The notes: generated by a model from the sequence alone, not told the origin. Shown: positions 1 to 18,650, counted from the first letter of the stretch. The stretch is 64,000 nucleotides of DNA from Eriocheir sinensis (GCF_024679095.1 NW_026111184.1:541452-605451), one strand, 5' to 3'. Numbers and translations: made by a program.

Positions 1-2079
1 GGTATTTTGTATACATATTTTTATACTCATTTACATTATCTAAAGTGTGTTTTGTATATATATCTTTATGCAAATTTATTTTATGTTCATTTTTGTACAT
101 ATATTTTTATAGAAATTTGCTTTATTTTATGTATATAGTTTTATATAGATTTACGTTATTTTATGTGCATTTTGTATATTTATATTTATACAAATACACA
201 TTCTTTTATTGGTATATTGTTTATTTACATTTATACGAATTTACATTATTTTATGTGTATTTTGTATACATTTTTTTTATACGTATTTACTTAATATTAT
301 GTGTATTTTGTATATGTATTTTTATAGAAATCTACGTTATTTTATGTGTATTCGTAAATATATTTTGAAACAAATTTACATTATTTTATATGTATTTTGC
401 ATATCTATTTCAATACAAATTTACCTTATTGTATGTGCATTTTATATGTTTATTTTTTAATACAAGTTCAAATATTTTATGTGTATTTTGGTATCAATAT
501 TTTTATAAAAAATGCGTTATTTTATAGGTATTTTGCATCTTAATTTTCATACAAATTTACATTATTTTATTAATATTCTGTGTATATATTTTGATACGAT
601 TTTACATTATTCTATTTGTGTTTTGTATATATATTTTTTATACATATTTACATTATTTAATGTGTATTTTGATTATATATTTCATACAAAGTTACGTTAT
701 TATATGTGTATTTGTTTATATATTTTCTTTCAAATTTACATTATTTTATATGTATTTTGTATATGTATTTCAATACAAATTAACCTAATTTTATGTGTAT
801 TTTGTATATTTCTTTTCATACAAATTTAAATTATTTTTGTGTATTTTTGTATATAGTTTTATACAAATTTAGGTTATTTTATGTACGTATTTACATTATT
901 TAATGTGTGTTTTGTATATATATTTTTATCCAAAGTTACTTTATTTTACGTTCATTTTTGGACATATATTTTTATGGAAATTAGCGTAATTTTATATATA
1001 TTTGTATATGTTTTCTCATACAAATTTACATTATTTTATTGATATTTTGTTTATTTAGTTTGATACGAATTACATGATTATATGTGTATTTTGTACATAT
1101 TTTTTATACGTATTTACATTACTTAATGTGTATTTTTTTTTATATATTTTTAAACAAATTTACGTTATTATATGTATTTTTATAAATATTTTGATACAAA
1201 TTTACATTATTTTATGTATTTTCTATATACATTTCAATTCAAATTTAGCTTATTTTATCTGTATTTTGTATATCTATTTTCATACGAATTTAATAACTTC
1301 TGTGTATTTTTGTATATAGTTTTATACAAATTTACGTTATTTTATGTGTATTTTGTATATTTATATTTATACAAATACACATTCTTTTATTGGTATTTTG
1401 TTTATTTATTTTGATGCGAATTTACATTATTTTATGTGTATTTTGTATACATTTTCTTATACGTATTTACTTCATTTTATGTGTATTTTGTATATATATT
1501 TTTATACAAATCTACGTTATTTTATGTGTGTTCGTATATATATTTTGAAACAAATTTACATTGTTTTATATGTATTTTGCATATCTATTTCAATAAAGAT
1601 TTACCTTATTGTATGTGTATTTTGTATATTCATTTTAATACAAATACACATTCTTTTATTGATATTTTAATTATTTATTTTGACACGAATTTACATTATT
1701 TAATGTGTATTTTGTATATATATTTTTATACTTATTTACAACATTTCATGTGTATTTTGTATATATATTTCTATAGAAATCTACGTTATTTTATGTGTAT
1801 TCGTATATATATTTTGAAACAAATCTACATTATTTTATGTGTATTTTGTATATATATTTCATTATAAATTTGCCTTATTTTAAGTTTATTTTTATATCTA
1901 TTTTCATTCAAATTCAAATCATTTTATGTGTATAATTATTTATATTTACGTTATTTTATGTGTATTTTCTATATATATTTTCATTCAAAATTACATTATT
2001 TTATCGGTATTTTGTTCATTTATTTCGATACGAATTTAGATTATTTCATGTGTATTTTCTATACATATACATATAGAGT
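1..2079 (+). repeat. Satellite block 1, T-rich strand on +
   Basis: Tandem monomers read in the T-rich sense, for example TACACATTCTTTTATTGG near 184, 1376 and 1645. The block is a shortened direct copy of about 47340-50328: the monomer order matches at both ends, but about 0.9 kb present in the distant copy is missing near 1640. It ends at the recurrent switch CATATAGAGTAAATTTC. Confidence 0.88.
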
Positions 2080-3014
2080 AAATTTCTATGAAAATATATA
2101 TTAAAAATACATATAAAATTATGTAAATAAGTATAAAAATATATATATCAAATACACCTAAAAAAAATGAAAATTCGTATCAAAATAAATAAATAAAATT
2201 CCGATAAAAGAACGTAAATTCGAATTAAAATAAATAAACAAAATACCAATAAAAGAATGCGTATTTGGATAAATATAAATATACAAAATACACATACAAA
2301 ATAAACATAAAATAAGGTAGATTTGTAATAAAATATATGTACAAAATACACATAAAATAATGTAAATTTATATGAAAATATATATATAAATACACATAAA
2401 ATACCATGAATTTGTATAAAAATATATATTCAAAATAAATATTAAATAATGTAAAAGCGTATAAAAATATATATACAAAGTACATATAAAATAATGTAAA
2501 TTCGTATCAATATAAATCAACAAAACACCAATAAAATAATATATATTTGAATGAAAATAAATTTACAAAATACACAAACAAAACTAAAATTTGTATTAAA
2601 ATATATACAAAAATACATAGAAATAATTTGAGTTTGTATGAAAATAGATATACAAAATACACATAAAACTAGGAAAATTTCTTTTGAAATGCATATACAA
2701 AATACCCATAAAATATTGTAAATTTGTGTCAAAATATATAAACAAATACACATAAAATAACGTAAATTTGTATGAAAAATATATACAAAATACACATAGA
2801 ATAATGTCAATTCCAATCAAAATGAATGAGCAGAATATCAATAAAATAATGTAAATTTGTATGAAAATAAAGATGCAAAATACCCAAAAAATAAAGCATA
2901 TGTTTATAAAAATACAGATACAAAAATACACATCGAATAATTAAATTTGTATTAAAATTAATATAAAAATGCGTATATAATAAGGTAAATTTGTATTGAA
3001 AAAATATGCAACAT
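2080..3014 (-). repeat. Satellite block 2, inverted
   Basis: Monomers read as the A-rich complement (ATACAAAATACACATAAAAT). The first 140 bp repeat the sequence after the 50.33-kb junction. From about 2222 the block instead follows 59597-59880, so an internal join lies near 2222. The segment near 2600-2930 has relatives at about 20020-20370 (same sense) and, inverted, near 28450-28630 and 61560-61760. It ends at the switch CAACATACACGTTTACTC. Confidence 0.87.
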
Positions 3015-6817
<3,803 letters not shown>

Positions 6818-8258
6818 AATGAAAATACATATACAAAATATACATAAAATAAACTAAATTTGTATTGAAATATATATACAAAATACATATAATAATGTAA
6901 ATTTGTATGAAAATATTTTAACAGATGCGCCTAAAATAACGTAAATTTGTTTTAAAATATACAAAATACACATTAAATAATGTAAATATGTATAAAAAAA
7001 TATATACAAAACACAAATAGATTAATGTAAAATCGTATCAAAATAAATACACAGAATATTAATAAAACAATGTAAATTTGTATGAAAATAAAGATGCAAA
7101 ATACCCATTAAATAACGCATTTTTTATAAAAATATATATACCAAAATACACATGAAAAAATTAATTTGTATTAAAATAAATATACAAAATACACATACAA
7201 TAAGGTAAATCTGTATTGAAAAAGATATGCAAAATACATATAAAACAATGTAAATTTGTTTCAAAATATATATACGAATACACATAAAATAGCGTAGATT
7301 TGTATAAAAATATATATACAAAATACACATAAAATGAAGTAAATACGTATAAGAAAATGTATACAAAATACACATAAAATAATGTAAATTCGAATCAAAA
7401 TAAATAAACAAAATACCAATAAAAGAATGTGTATTTGTATAAATATAAATATACAAAATACACATAAAATAACGTACATTTGTATAAAACTATATACAAA
7501 AATACACAGAAGTAATTAAATTCGTATTAAAATAGATATACAAAATACAGATAAAATAAGCTAAATTTGAATTGAAATGTATATACAAAATACATAAAAT
7601 AATGTAGATTTGTATCAGCATATTTATAAAAATACCCATAAAATAACGCATTTTTTTTTATTTATAAAAAAATATATACCAAAATACACATCAAAAAATT
7701 AAATTTGTATTAAAATAAATATACAAAAAACACATACAATAAGGTAAATTTGTATTGAAATAGATATGCAAAATACATATAAAACAATGTAAATTTGTTT
7801 CAAAATATATATACGAATACACATAAAATAACGTAGATTTCTATAAAAATATATATACAAAATACACATAAAATGAATTAAATACGTATAAAAAAATGTA
7901 TACAAAATACACATAAAATAATGTAAATTCGTATCAAAATAAATATACAAAATACCAATAAAAAAATGTGTATTTGTATAAATATAAATATACAAAATAC
8001 ACATAAAATAACGTAAATTTATATAAAACTATATACAAAAATACACAGAAGTATTTTGATTTGTATGAAAATAGATATACAAAATAAGGTAAGTTCGTTT
8101 CAAATTCAATAAACAAAATTCAGATAAAAGAACGTATATTTGTAGAAAAAATAGATATACAAAATACACATTAAATAACGAAAATTTGTATGAAAATATA
8201 TAAAAAAATAAACAAAAATAATTTCAATTTGTATGAAAATAAATATACAAAATACACA
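6818..8258 (-). repeat. Satellite block 4, inverted
   Basis: A-rich-sense monomers. About 7190-8258 is the reverse complement of about 35923-36990 and forms the outer part of a long inverted repeat. The block ends in a near-perfect palindrome around ACACATGTATTTT, whose mirror version closes block 16 at 35922. Confidence 0.88.
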
Positions 8259-9150
8259 TGTATTTTGTATATCTATTTTCACACAAATTTAATTACTTTT
8301 GTGTATTTTTGCATATAGTTTTATATAAATTTACGCTATTTTATTTGTATTTTGTAAATTTATATATATACAATACACATTCTTTTATTAATATTTTGTT
8401 TATTTATTTTGATACGAGTTTACATTATTTTATGTGTATTTTGTATACCTTTTTTTATACGTATTTACTTCATTTTATGTGTATTTTGAATATTTATTTT
8501 CATAGAAATCTACGTTATTTTATGTGTATTCGTATATATATTTTGAAAAAAATTTACATGGTTTTATATGTATTTTGCATATCTATTTCAATACAAATTT
8601 ACCTTATTGTATGTGCATTTTGTATATTTATTTTAATACAAATTCAAATATTATATGTGTGTCTTGGTATAAATATTTTGATAAAAAATACATTATTTTA
8701 TGGCTATTTTGCATCTTAATTTTCATACAAATTTACATTATTTTATTAATATTCTGTGTATTTATTTTGATACGATTTTATATTATTCTGTTTGTGTTTT
8801 GTATATATTCTTTTATACATATTTACATTATTTAATGTGTATTTTTTATATATATTTTATACAAACTTACGTTATTTTAAGTGTATTTGTTTATATATTT
8901 TCATTCAAATTTACATTATTTTATGTGTATTTTGTAAATGTATTTCAATACAAATTTACCTAATTTTATGTGTATTTTGTATATTTATTTTCATACAAAT
9001 TAAAATTATTTTTGTGTATTTTTGTATATAGTTTTATACAAATTTAGGTGATTTTATGTGTATATTGTATATCTATTTTCATACAAATACACATTCTTTT
9101 ATTGATATTTTGTTTATTTACTTTGACGCGAATTTACATTATTTAATGTG

Positions 9151-9351
<201 letters not shown>

Positions 9352-9652
9352 TATACGTGTTTACATCATTTGATGTGTATTTTGTATATATATTTCTATA
9401 GAAATCTACGTTGATTTATGAGTATTCGTATATAGATTTTGAAATAAATTTACACTGTTTCATGTGTATTTTGCATATTTTTTCAATACAAATTTACCAT
9501 ATTGTATATGCATTTTGTATATTAATTTTAATACAAATTTAATTATGCTATGTGTATTTTTGTATATGTATTTTTATAAAAATATGCTTTATTTTATGGG
9601 TATTTTGCATTTTTATTTTCATACAAATTTACATTATTTTATTTATATTCTG

Positions 9653-9667
9653 TTTTTTTTTTTTTTT
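9653..9667 (+). repeat. T15 homopolymer within a monomer
   Basis: Fifteen T between TATTCTG and CAATTTTACATT replace the middle of an I-type monomer. The reverse-complement partner has the matching A15 at 34616-34630, a shared private change linking the two arms. Confidence 0.95.
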
Positions 9668-11859
9668 CAATTTTACATTATTCTATGTGTATTTTGTATA
9701 TCTATTTTTATACGTATTTACTTAATTTTATGTGTATTTTGTATATATATTTTTATAGAAATCTATGTTATTTTATGTGTATTCGTATATATATTTTGAA
9801 ACAAATTTACATTGTTTTATATGTATTTTTGCATATCTCTTTTAATACAAATTTACCTTATTGTATATGCATTTTGTATATTTATTTCAATACAAATTTA
9901 AATATTTTATGTGTATTTTGGTATATATATTTTTATAAGAAATGCGCTATTTGATGGGAATTTTGCATCTTTATTTTCATACAAATTAACATTTTTTTAT
10001 TAATATTCGGTGTATTTATTTTGATACGATTTCACATTATTCTATTTGTTTTTTGTATATATTTTTTTTATACATATTTACATTATTTAATGTGTATCTT
10101 GCATCTTTTATCGTAATTTTGTGTATTTATTTTTATACGAATTTACATTATTTTAGGTTGATATGTATATTTTTATACTTATTTATATCATTTTATTTGT
10201 GTTTTGAATATATATTTTCATAGAAATTTACTCTATTTTATGGGTATTCGTACATATATTTTGATACAAATTTATATTATTTATGTTTATTTTGCATATC
10301 TATTTCAATACAAATTTACCATATTGTATGTGTATTTTGTATATTTATTTTAATACAAATTTAATTATTTTATGTGTTTTTTTTTGTAAAAATATGCGTT
10401 ATTATTTGGGTATTTTGCATCTTTATTTTAATACAAATTTACATTATTTTATTGATATTCTGTTGATTTATTTTGATACGATTTTACATTATTCTATGTG
10501 TATTTTGTATATATATATTTTTATACACATTTACATTATATAATGTATATTTTGTATATATATTTTATATAAATTTACGCTATTTTATGTGTATTTGTTT
10601 ATATATTTTCATACAAATTTACAATATTTTAAGTGTAATTTGTATATGTATTTCAATACAGATTTCCCTAATTTTATGTGTATTTTGCATATCTATTTTC
10701 AAACAAATTTAAATTATTTTTATGTATTTTTTATATATTTTTATACAAATTTTAGTTATTTTATTTGTATTTTGTATTTATATTTTCCTACAAATATACA
10801 TTCTTTTAGTGGATTTTTGTTCATTTATTTTCATAAGAATTTACATAGTTTTATTTGTATTTTGTATATATATTTTTCTACGTATTTACATTATTTTATG
10901 TGTATTTTTTATATATATATTTTCATAAAAATTTACGTTATTTTATTGTGTGTATTCGTATATGATTTGATACAAATTTACATTATTTTATGTTTATTTT
11001 GCATATCTATTTCAATATAGATTTACCTTATTGTATGTGTATTTTGTATATTTATTTTAATACAAATTTAATTATTTTATGTGTACTTTGTATACATTTT
11101 CTTATACGTATTTACTTCATTTAATGTGTATTTTGTATATATATTTTTATAGTAATCTACGTTATTTTATGTGTATTGGTATATATATTTTGAAGCAAAT
11201 TTACATTGTTTTATATGTATTTAGCATATCTATTTCAATTTAAATCTACCTTATTGTATGTGCATTTTGGATATTTATTGTAATACAAATTTTAAAATTT
11301 TATTATTTTGGTATATATATTTTTATAAAAAGAGTTTTATATAAATTTAAAATATTTTATGTGTATTTTGTATATCTATTTTCATACAAATACACATTTT
11401 TTATTGATATTTTGTTTATTTATTTTGACGCGAATTCACATTATTTAATGTGTATTGTGTATATATATTTTTATACGTATTTACGTCATTTCATGTGTAT
11501 TTTGTATATATATTTCTATAGAAATATATGTTATTTTATGTGTATTCGTATATATATTTTGAAACAAATATACATTGTTTTATGTGCATTTTGCATATTT
11601 TTTCAATATAAATTTACCTTCTTGTACGTGCATTTTGTAAATTAATTTTAATACAAATTTAATTATTCTATGTGTATTTTTGTATATGTATTTTCATAAA
11701 AAAATGCTTTATTTTATGGGTATTTTGCATCTTTATTTCCATACAAATTTACATTATTTTATTGATATTCTGAGTATTTATTTTGATAGGATTTTACATT
11801 ATTCTATGTATATTTTGTATATATATTTCATACAAATGAACGTTATTTTATGTGAATTT

Positions 11860-11890
11860 GTTTTCATATCTATCTTATTATTGTATGTGT
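11860..11890 (+). other. Rearrangement join, about 1 kb missing relative to sister copies
   Basis: TTTGTTTTCAT is joined to ATCTATCTTATTATTGTATG. In the reverse-complement sister region the two sides are separated by about 1.1 kb (about 52290-53390), and in block 21 by about 0.9 kb (about 40165-41105). This points to a deletion here. Confidence 0.75.
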
Positions 11891-12431
11891 ATTTTGTATA
11901 TTTATTTTAATACAAATTTAATTATTTTATGTGTATTTTTGTATATATATTTTTTAAATATAAGATATTTTATGGGTATTTTGCATCTTTAATTTTATAA
12001 AATTTTACATTACGTACATATCTTTTATACGTATTTACATTATTTAATGTGTATTTTGTTTATATGTTTTTATACAAATTTACGTTATTATATGTGTATT
12101 TGAATATATATTTTGATACAAATTTACATTATTTTATGTATTTTTTATATTTATTTCAATTAAAATTTAGCTTATTTTATGTGTCTTTTGTATATCTATT
12201 TTCATACAAATTTAATTATTTTTGTTTATTTTTGTATATAGTTTTATACAATTTTACGTTATTTTATGGGTATTTTGTATATTTATATTTATACAAGTAA
12301 GCATTCTTTTATTGGCATTTAGTTGATTTATTTTGATACGAATTTACATTATTTTATGTGTATTTTGTATACATTTTCTTATACGTATTTACTTCATTTT
12401 ATGTGTATTTTGTACATATATTTTATAGAAA

Positions 12432-13142
12432 TCTAGGTTATTTTATGTAAATTCGTATGTATATTTTGAATCAAATTTACATTGTTTTATATGTATTTTG
12501 CATATCTATTTCAATACAAATTTACCTTATTGTATGTGCATTTTATATATTTATTGTAATACAAATTTAAATATTTTATGTGCATTTTGGTATATATATT
12601 TTCATAAAAAATGCGTTGTTTTATGGGTATTTTGCATCTTTATTTTCATACAAATTTACATTATTTTATTAATATTCTGTGTATTTATTTTGATACTATT
12701 TTACATTATTCTATTTGTGTTTTGTATATATTTTTTTTATACATATTTACATTATTTAATGTGTATTTTCTATATATATTTCATACAAATTTTCGTTATT
12801 TTAAGTGTGTTTATATATTTTTATTCAAATTTACATTATTTTATGTGTATTTTGTATATGTATTTCAATAGAAATTTACCTAATTTCATGTGTATTTTGT
12901 ATATATATTTTATACAAATATAAATTATTTTTTGTGTATTTTTGTATAGAGTTTTATTCAAATTTACAATATTTTATGTGTATTTTGTATATCTATTTTC
13001 ATACAAATACACATTGTTTTATTGATATTTTGTTTATTTATTTTGATGCGAATTTACATTATTTAATGTGTATTGTGTATATATATTTTTATACGTATTT
13101 ACGTCATTTCATGTGTATTTTGTATATATATTTCTATAGAAA
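12432..13142 (+). repeat. Complete 16-monomer higher-order repeat unit (711 bp)
   Basis: Reading from one D-type monomer (TCTAGGTTATTTTATG, ends GAATCAAA) to the next at 13143, sixteen monomers of about 44 bp can be counted. Landmarks are E (TTTACATTGTTTTATATG), F (CCTTATTGTATGTGCATT), G (TTTTGGTATATATA), H (ATGCGTTGTTTTATGGG), I (TTAATATTCTGTG), J (TTCTATTTGTGTTTTG), K, L (TTTTAAGTGTG), M (TATGTATTTCAATA), N (CCTAATTTCATG), O (TATAGAGTTTTAT), P, A (TACACATTGTTTTATTG), B (ACGTA end) and C (TTTCTATAGAAA). Confidence 0.85.
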
Positions 13143-16100
13143 TATACGTTATTTTATATGTATTCGTATATATATTTCGAAACAAATATACATTGTTTTA
13201 TGTGCATTTTGCATATTTTTTCAATACAAATTTACCTTATTGTACGTGCATTTTGTATATTAATTTTAATACAAATTTAGCTATTCTATGTGTATTTTTG
13301 TATATGTATTTTTACAAAAATATGCTTTATTTTATAGGTATTTTGCATCTTTATTTTCATACAAAATTACATTATTTTATTGATATTCTGTGTATTTATT
13401 TTGATATGATTTTACATTATTCTATGTATATTTTGTATATCTATTTTATACCAATGTACGTTATTTTATGTGAATTTGTTTTCATTTCATACAAATTTAC
13501 ATTATTTTTTGTGAATTTTGTACATGTATTTAAATACAAATTTAACTAATTATATGTGTATTTTGTATATCTATTTTCATACAAATTGAGACTAATTTTC
13601 TGTATTTTTGTATATGTTTTTATTAAAAATTTCGTAATTTTATGTTTATTTTGTATATTTATTTTCCTACATATATACGTTCTTTTATCGGAATTTTAAT
13701 TATTTATTTTGATACGAATTTTAATTTTTTTAGGTGTATTTGATATATATATTTTTATACTTATTTACATAATTTTATATGTATTTTAAATATATATATT
13801 TTCATAGAAATTTACTCTATATGTATATGTATAGAAAATACACATGAAATAATCTAAATTCGTATCGAAATAAACGAACCAAATACCGATAAAATAATGT
13901 AATTTTCAATGAAAATATATATAGAAAATACACATAAAATAACGTAAATACAAATAAATATATACACATAAAATGATTTGAATTTGAATGAAAATATATA
14001 TGAAAATAAACTTAAAATAAGGCAAATTTATAATGAAATATATATACAAAATACACATAAAATAATGTAGATTTGTTTCAAAATATATATACGAATACAC
14101 ATAAAATAACGTAGATTTCTATAGAAATATATATACAAAATACACATGAAATGTTGTAGATACGTATAAAAATATATATACAAAATACACGTTAAATAAT
14201 GTAAATTCGTGTCAAAATAGATAATTAAAATATCTATAAAAGAATGTGTATTTGTATGAAAATACATATACAAAATACACATAAAATAACGTAAATTTGT
14301 ATAAAACTATATATAAAAATACACAAAAATAAGTTAAATTTGTATTAAAATAAATATACAATATACACATAAAATTAGGTAAATTTGTAAAGAAATACAT
14401 ATACAAAATACACATAAAATAATGTAAATTTGAATGAAAATATATAAACAAATACACCTAAATTAACATAAATTTGTATAAAATGTATATAAAAAATACT
14501 CATTAAATAATGTAAATATATATAAAAAATATATATACAAAACACAAATAGAATAATGTAAAAACGTATTAAAATAAATACACAGAATGTAAATAAAATG
14601 ATGTAAATTTGTATGAAAATAAAGATCCAAATTCCCATAAAATAACGCATTTTTTTATAAATATACAAAATACACATGAAAGGATGTAAATACGTATAAA
14701 AATATATATACAAAATACACATTAAATAATGTAAATTCGCGTCAAAATAAATAAACAAAATGTCAATAAAAGAATGTGTATTTGTATGAAAATAAATATA
14801 CAAAATACACATAAGATAACATAAATTTGTATAAAACTATATACAGAAATACACAAAAATAATTTAAATTTGTATGACAATAAATATACAAAATACACAT
14901 AAAATTAGGTAAATTTGTATTGAAATACATATACAAAATACACATAAAATACTGTAAATTTGAATGAAAATACATAAAAAAATACACTTAAAATAACGTA
15001 AATTTGTATAAAAAAATATATACAAAACACAAATAGAATAATGTAAAATCGTATCAAAATAAATACACAGAATATTAATAAAATAATGTAAATTTGTATG
15101 AAAATAAAAAAGCAAAATACTCATAAAATAACGATTTTTTTAAAAAATATATGTACAAAAATACACATAAAAAATTTATTTGTATTAAAATAAATATACA
15201 AAATACACATACAATAAGGTGAATCTGTATTGAAATAGATATGCAAAATACATATAAAACAATGTAAATTTGTTTCAAAATATATATACGAATACACATA
15301 AAATAACGTAGATTTGTATAAAAATATATATACAAATTACACGTAAAATGAAGTAAATACGCATAAAAAAAATGTATACATATTTTGTATACATTACATA
15401 AAATAATGTAAATTTGTATCAAAATAAATAAACAAAATACCAATAAAAGAATGTGTATTTGTATAAATATAAATATACAAAATACACATAAAATTACGTA
15501 AATTTGTATAAAACTATATACAAAAATACAGATAAGTAATTAAACTCGTTTGAAAATAGATATACAAAATACAGATAAAATAACCTAAATTTGAATTGTA
15601 ATGTATATATAAAATACATAAAATAATGTAAATTTGTATCAAAATATTTATAAAAATACATATAATAACGTAAATTTGTTTAAAAATATATAAACAAAAT
15701 ACACATTAAGTAATGTAAATACGAATAAAAAATATGTACAAAATACACATATAATCATGTAATTCGTATCAAACTAAATAAACAAAATAGCAATAAAATA
15801 ATGTAAATTTGTATGAGAAAACATATACAAATACATATAAAATAACGGAAATTTCTATAAAAATATATGTCCAAAAATGAACGTAAAATAAAGTAACTTT
15901 GGATAAAAATATATATACAAAACAAACTTTAAATAATGTAAATGCGTACATAAAATAACCTAAATTTGTATAAAACTATATACAAAAATACACAAAAATA
16001 ATTTAAATTTGTATGAAAAGAAAAATACAAAATACACATAAAATTAGGTTAATTTCTATTGAAATACATATACAAAATACACATAAAATAATGTAAATTT

Positions 16101-17461
16101 GAAAGAATATATATAAACAAATACGCATATAATAACGTAAATTTGTATAAAATACATATTCAAAATACACATTAAATAATGTAAATATGTATAAAAAAAT
16201 ATATATACAAAACACAAATAGAATAATGTAAAATCGTATCAAAATATATACACAGAATATTAATAAAATAATGTAAATTTGCATGAAAATTAAGATGCAA
16301 AATACCTATAAAATAACGCATTTTTTATAAAATTATTGATACCAAAATACACATAAAATATTTGAATTTGTATCAAAATAAATATACAAAATGCACATAC
16401 AATAAGGTAAATTTGTATTGAAATAGATATGCAAAATACATATAAAATAATGTAAATTTGTTTCAAAATTTATATGCGAATACACATAAAATAACGTAGA
16501 TTTCTATAAAAATACATATACAAAATACACATAAAATTAAGTAAATACGTATAAAAAAATGTATACAAAATACACATAAAATAATGTAAATTCGTATAAA
16601 TATAAATAAACAATATAGCAAAAAAAGAATGTGTATTTGTATAAATATAAATATACAAAATGCACATAAAATAACGAAAATTTATATAAAACTATATACA
16701 TAAAATAACGCAAATTTCTATAAAAATATATGTACAAAAATGAACATAAAATAAATTTGCATAAAAATATATATACAAAACACACATTAGATAATGTAAA
16801 TGAGTATGAAAATATGTATACAAAATACCTATGAAATAATCTAAATTCGTATCGAATTAAATTAAGAAAATACCAATATAATAATGTAATTTTGGATGAA
16901 AATATATATACAAAATATACATAAAATAACCTAAATACAAATACAAATATACACATAAAATAATTTAAAATTGAATGAAATAAATATACAAAATAAACAT
17001 AAAATAAAGTAAATTTGTAATGAAATATATGAAAAAATACACATAAAATAATGTAAATTTGTATGAAAATAAATATACAAATACACATTAAATAACATGA
17101 ATTTGTATAAAATTTGTATCAAAATATATACGAATACACACAATAAAATAACGTAATTTTTTTATGAAAATGTATATACAAAATACACATAAAATAATGT
17201 AAATTTGTATAAAAATATATAAACAAATACACAAAATAATTTGAATTTGGATAAAATATATATACAAAATAAATCTTAAATATTGTAAATATGTATAAAA
17301 AATATATACAAAACACACATAGAATAATGTTAAATCGTATGAAAATAAATAAAGAGAATATCAATAAAATAATGTAAATTTGTATGAAACTAAAGCTGCA
17401 AAATATCAATATAATAACGCATATTTGCATAAAAATATATATACAAAAATACATATAAAAT

Positions 17462-17491
17462 AATTATTTTGTATATATTTTGTAATTATTA
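17462..17491. other. 30-bp insertion with T-rich-sense fragment
   Basis: Inside an A-rich-sense monomer, about 30 bp including TTTTGTATATATTTTGTAA have been added. The reverse-complement partner near 46645 lacks them. The extra piece reads like part of a monomer in the opposite sense, a very small foldback or templated insertion. Confidence 0.7.
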
Positions 17492-17993
17492 TATTAATTT
17501 GTATTAAAATAAATATACAAAATGCACGTACAATAAAGAAAATTTGTATTGAAATAGATATGCAAAATACACATCAATAATGTAAATTTGTATCAAAATA
17601 TATATACGAATACTCATAAAATAGAGTAAATTTCTATGAAAATATACATACAAAATAGATATACAAAATACGCATATAACTAGTTAAATTTGTATTTAAA
17701 TACATGTACAAAAAACACATAAAATAATGTAGATTTCTATGAAATGAAAACAAATACATTTTATATAAAATATATATACAAAATACACATAGAATAATGT
17801 AAAATCATACCAAATAAATACACAGAATATCAATAAAATAATGTAAATTTGTATGAAAATAAAGATGCAAAACACCCATAAAATAAAGCATATTTTTAAA
17901 AAAATACATACACAAAAATACACATAGATTAATCAAATTTGTATTAAAATTAATATACAAAATGCACATACAATAATGTAAATTTATATTGAA

Positions 17994-18106
<113 letters not shown>

Positions 18107-18650
18107 GAATACACATAAAATAACGTAGATTTCTTTAGAAATATATATACAAATTACACTTGAAATAATGTAAATACGTATAAAAATATATATACAAAAT
18201 ACACATTAAATAATGTTAATTCGTGTGAAAATAAATAAAAAAAATATCATGAAAAGAATGTGTATTTGTATGAAAATAGATATACAAAATACACATAAAA
18301 TAACCTAAATTTGTATAAAACTATATACAAAAATAAACAAAAATAATTTAAACTTGTATGAAAATAAATTTACAAAAAACATAAAATTAGGTAAATTTTT
18401 ATTGAAATACATATACAAAATACACATAAAATAATGTAAATTTGAATGAAAATATATAAACATATAGACTTAAAATAACGTAAATTTTTATCAAATATAT
18501 ATACAAAAAACACATTAAATAATGTAAATATGTATAAAAAAATATATACAAAACACAAATAAAATAATGTAAAATCGTATCAAAATAAATACAGAAAATA
18601 TTAATAAAATGATGTAAATTTGTATGAAAATTAAGATTCAAAATACCCAT

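Noticed and set aside
2080..3014. Many TATA-box and AATAAA-like strings as promoters or polyadenylation signals
   Set aside because: They are part of the repeated monomer and have no gene to serve.
12882..12925. The regular dyad spacing as a CRISPR array
   Set aside because: Period 45 bp with no distinct conserved repeat and variable spacers. The whole unit is repeated and diverges gradually, and there are no cas genes.
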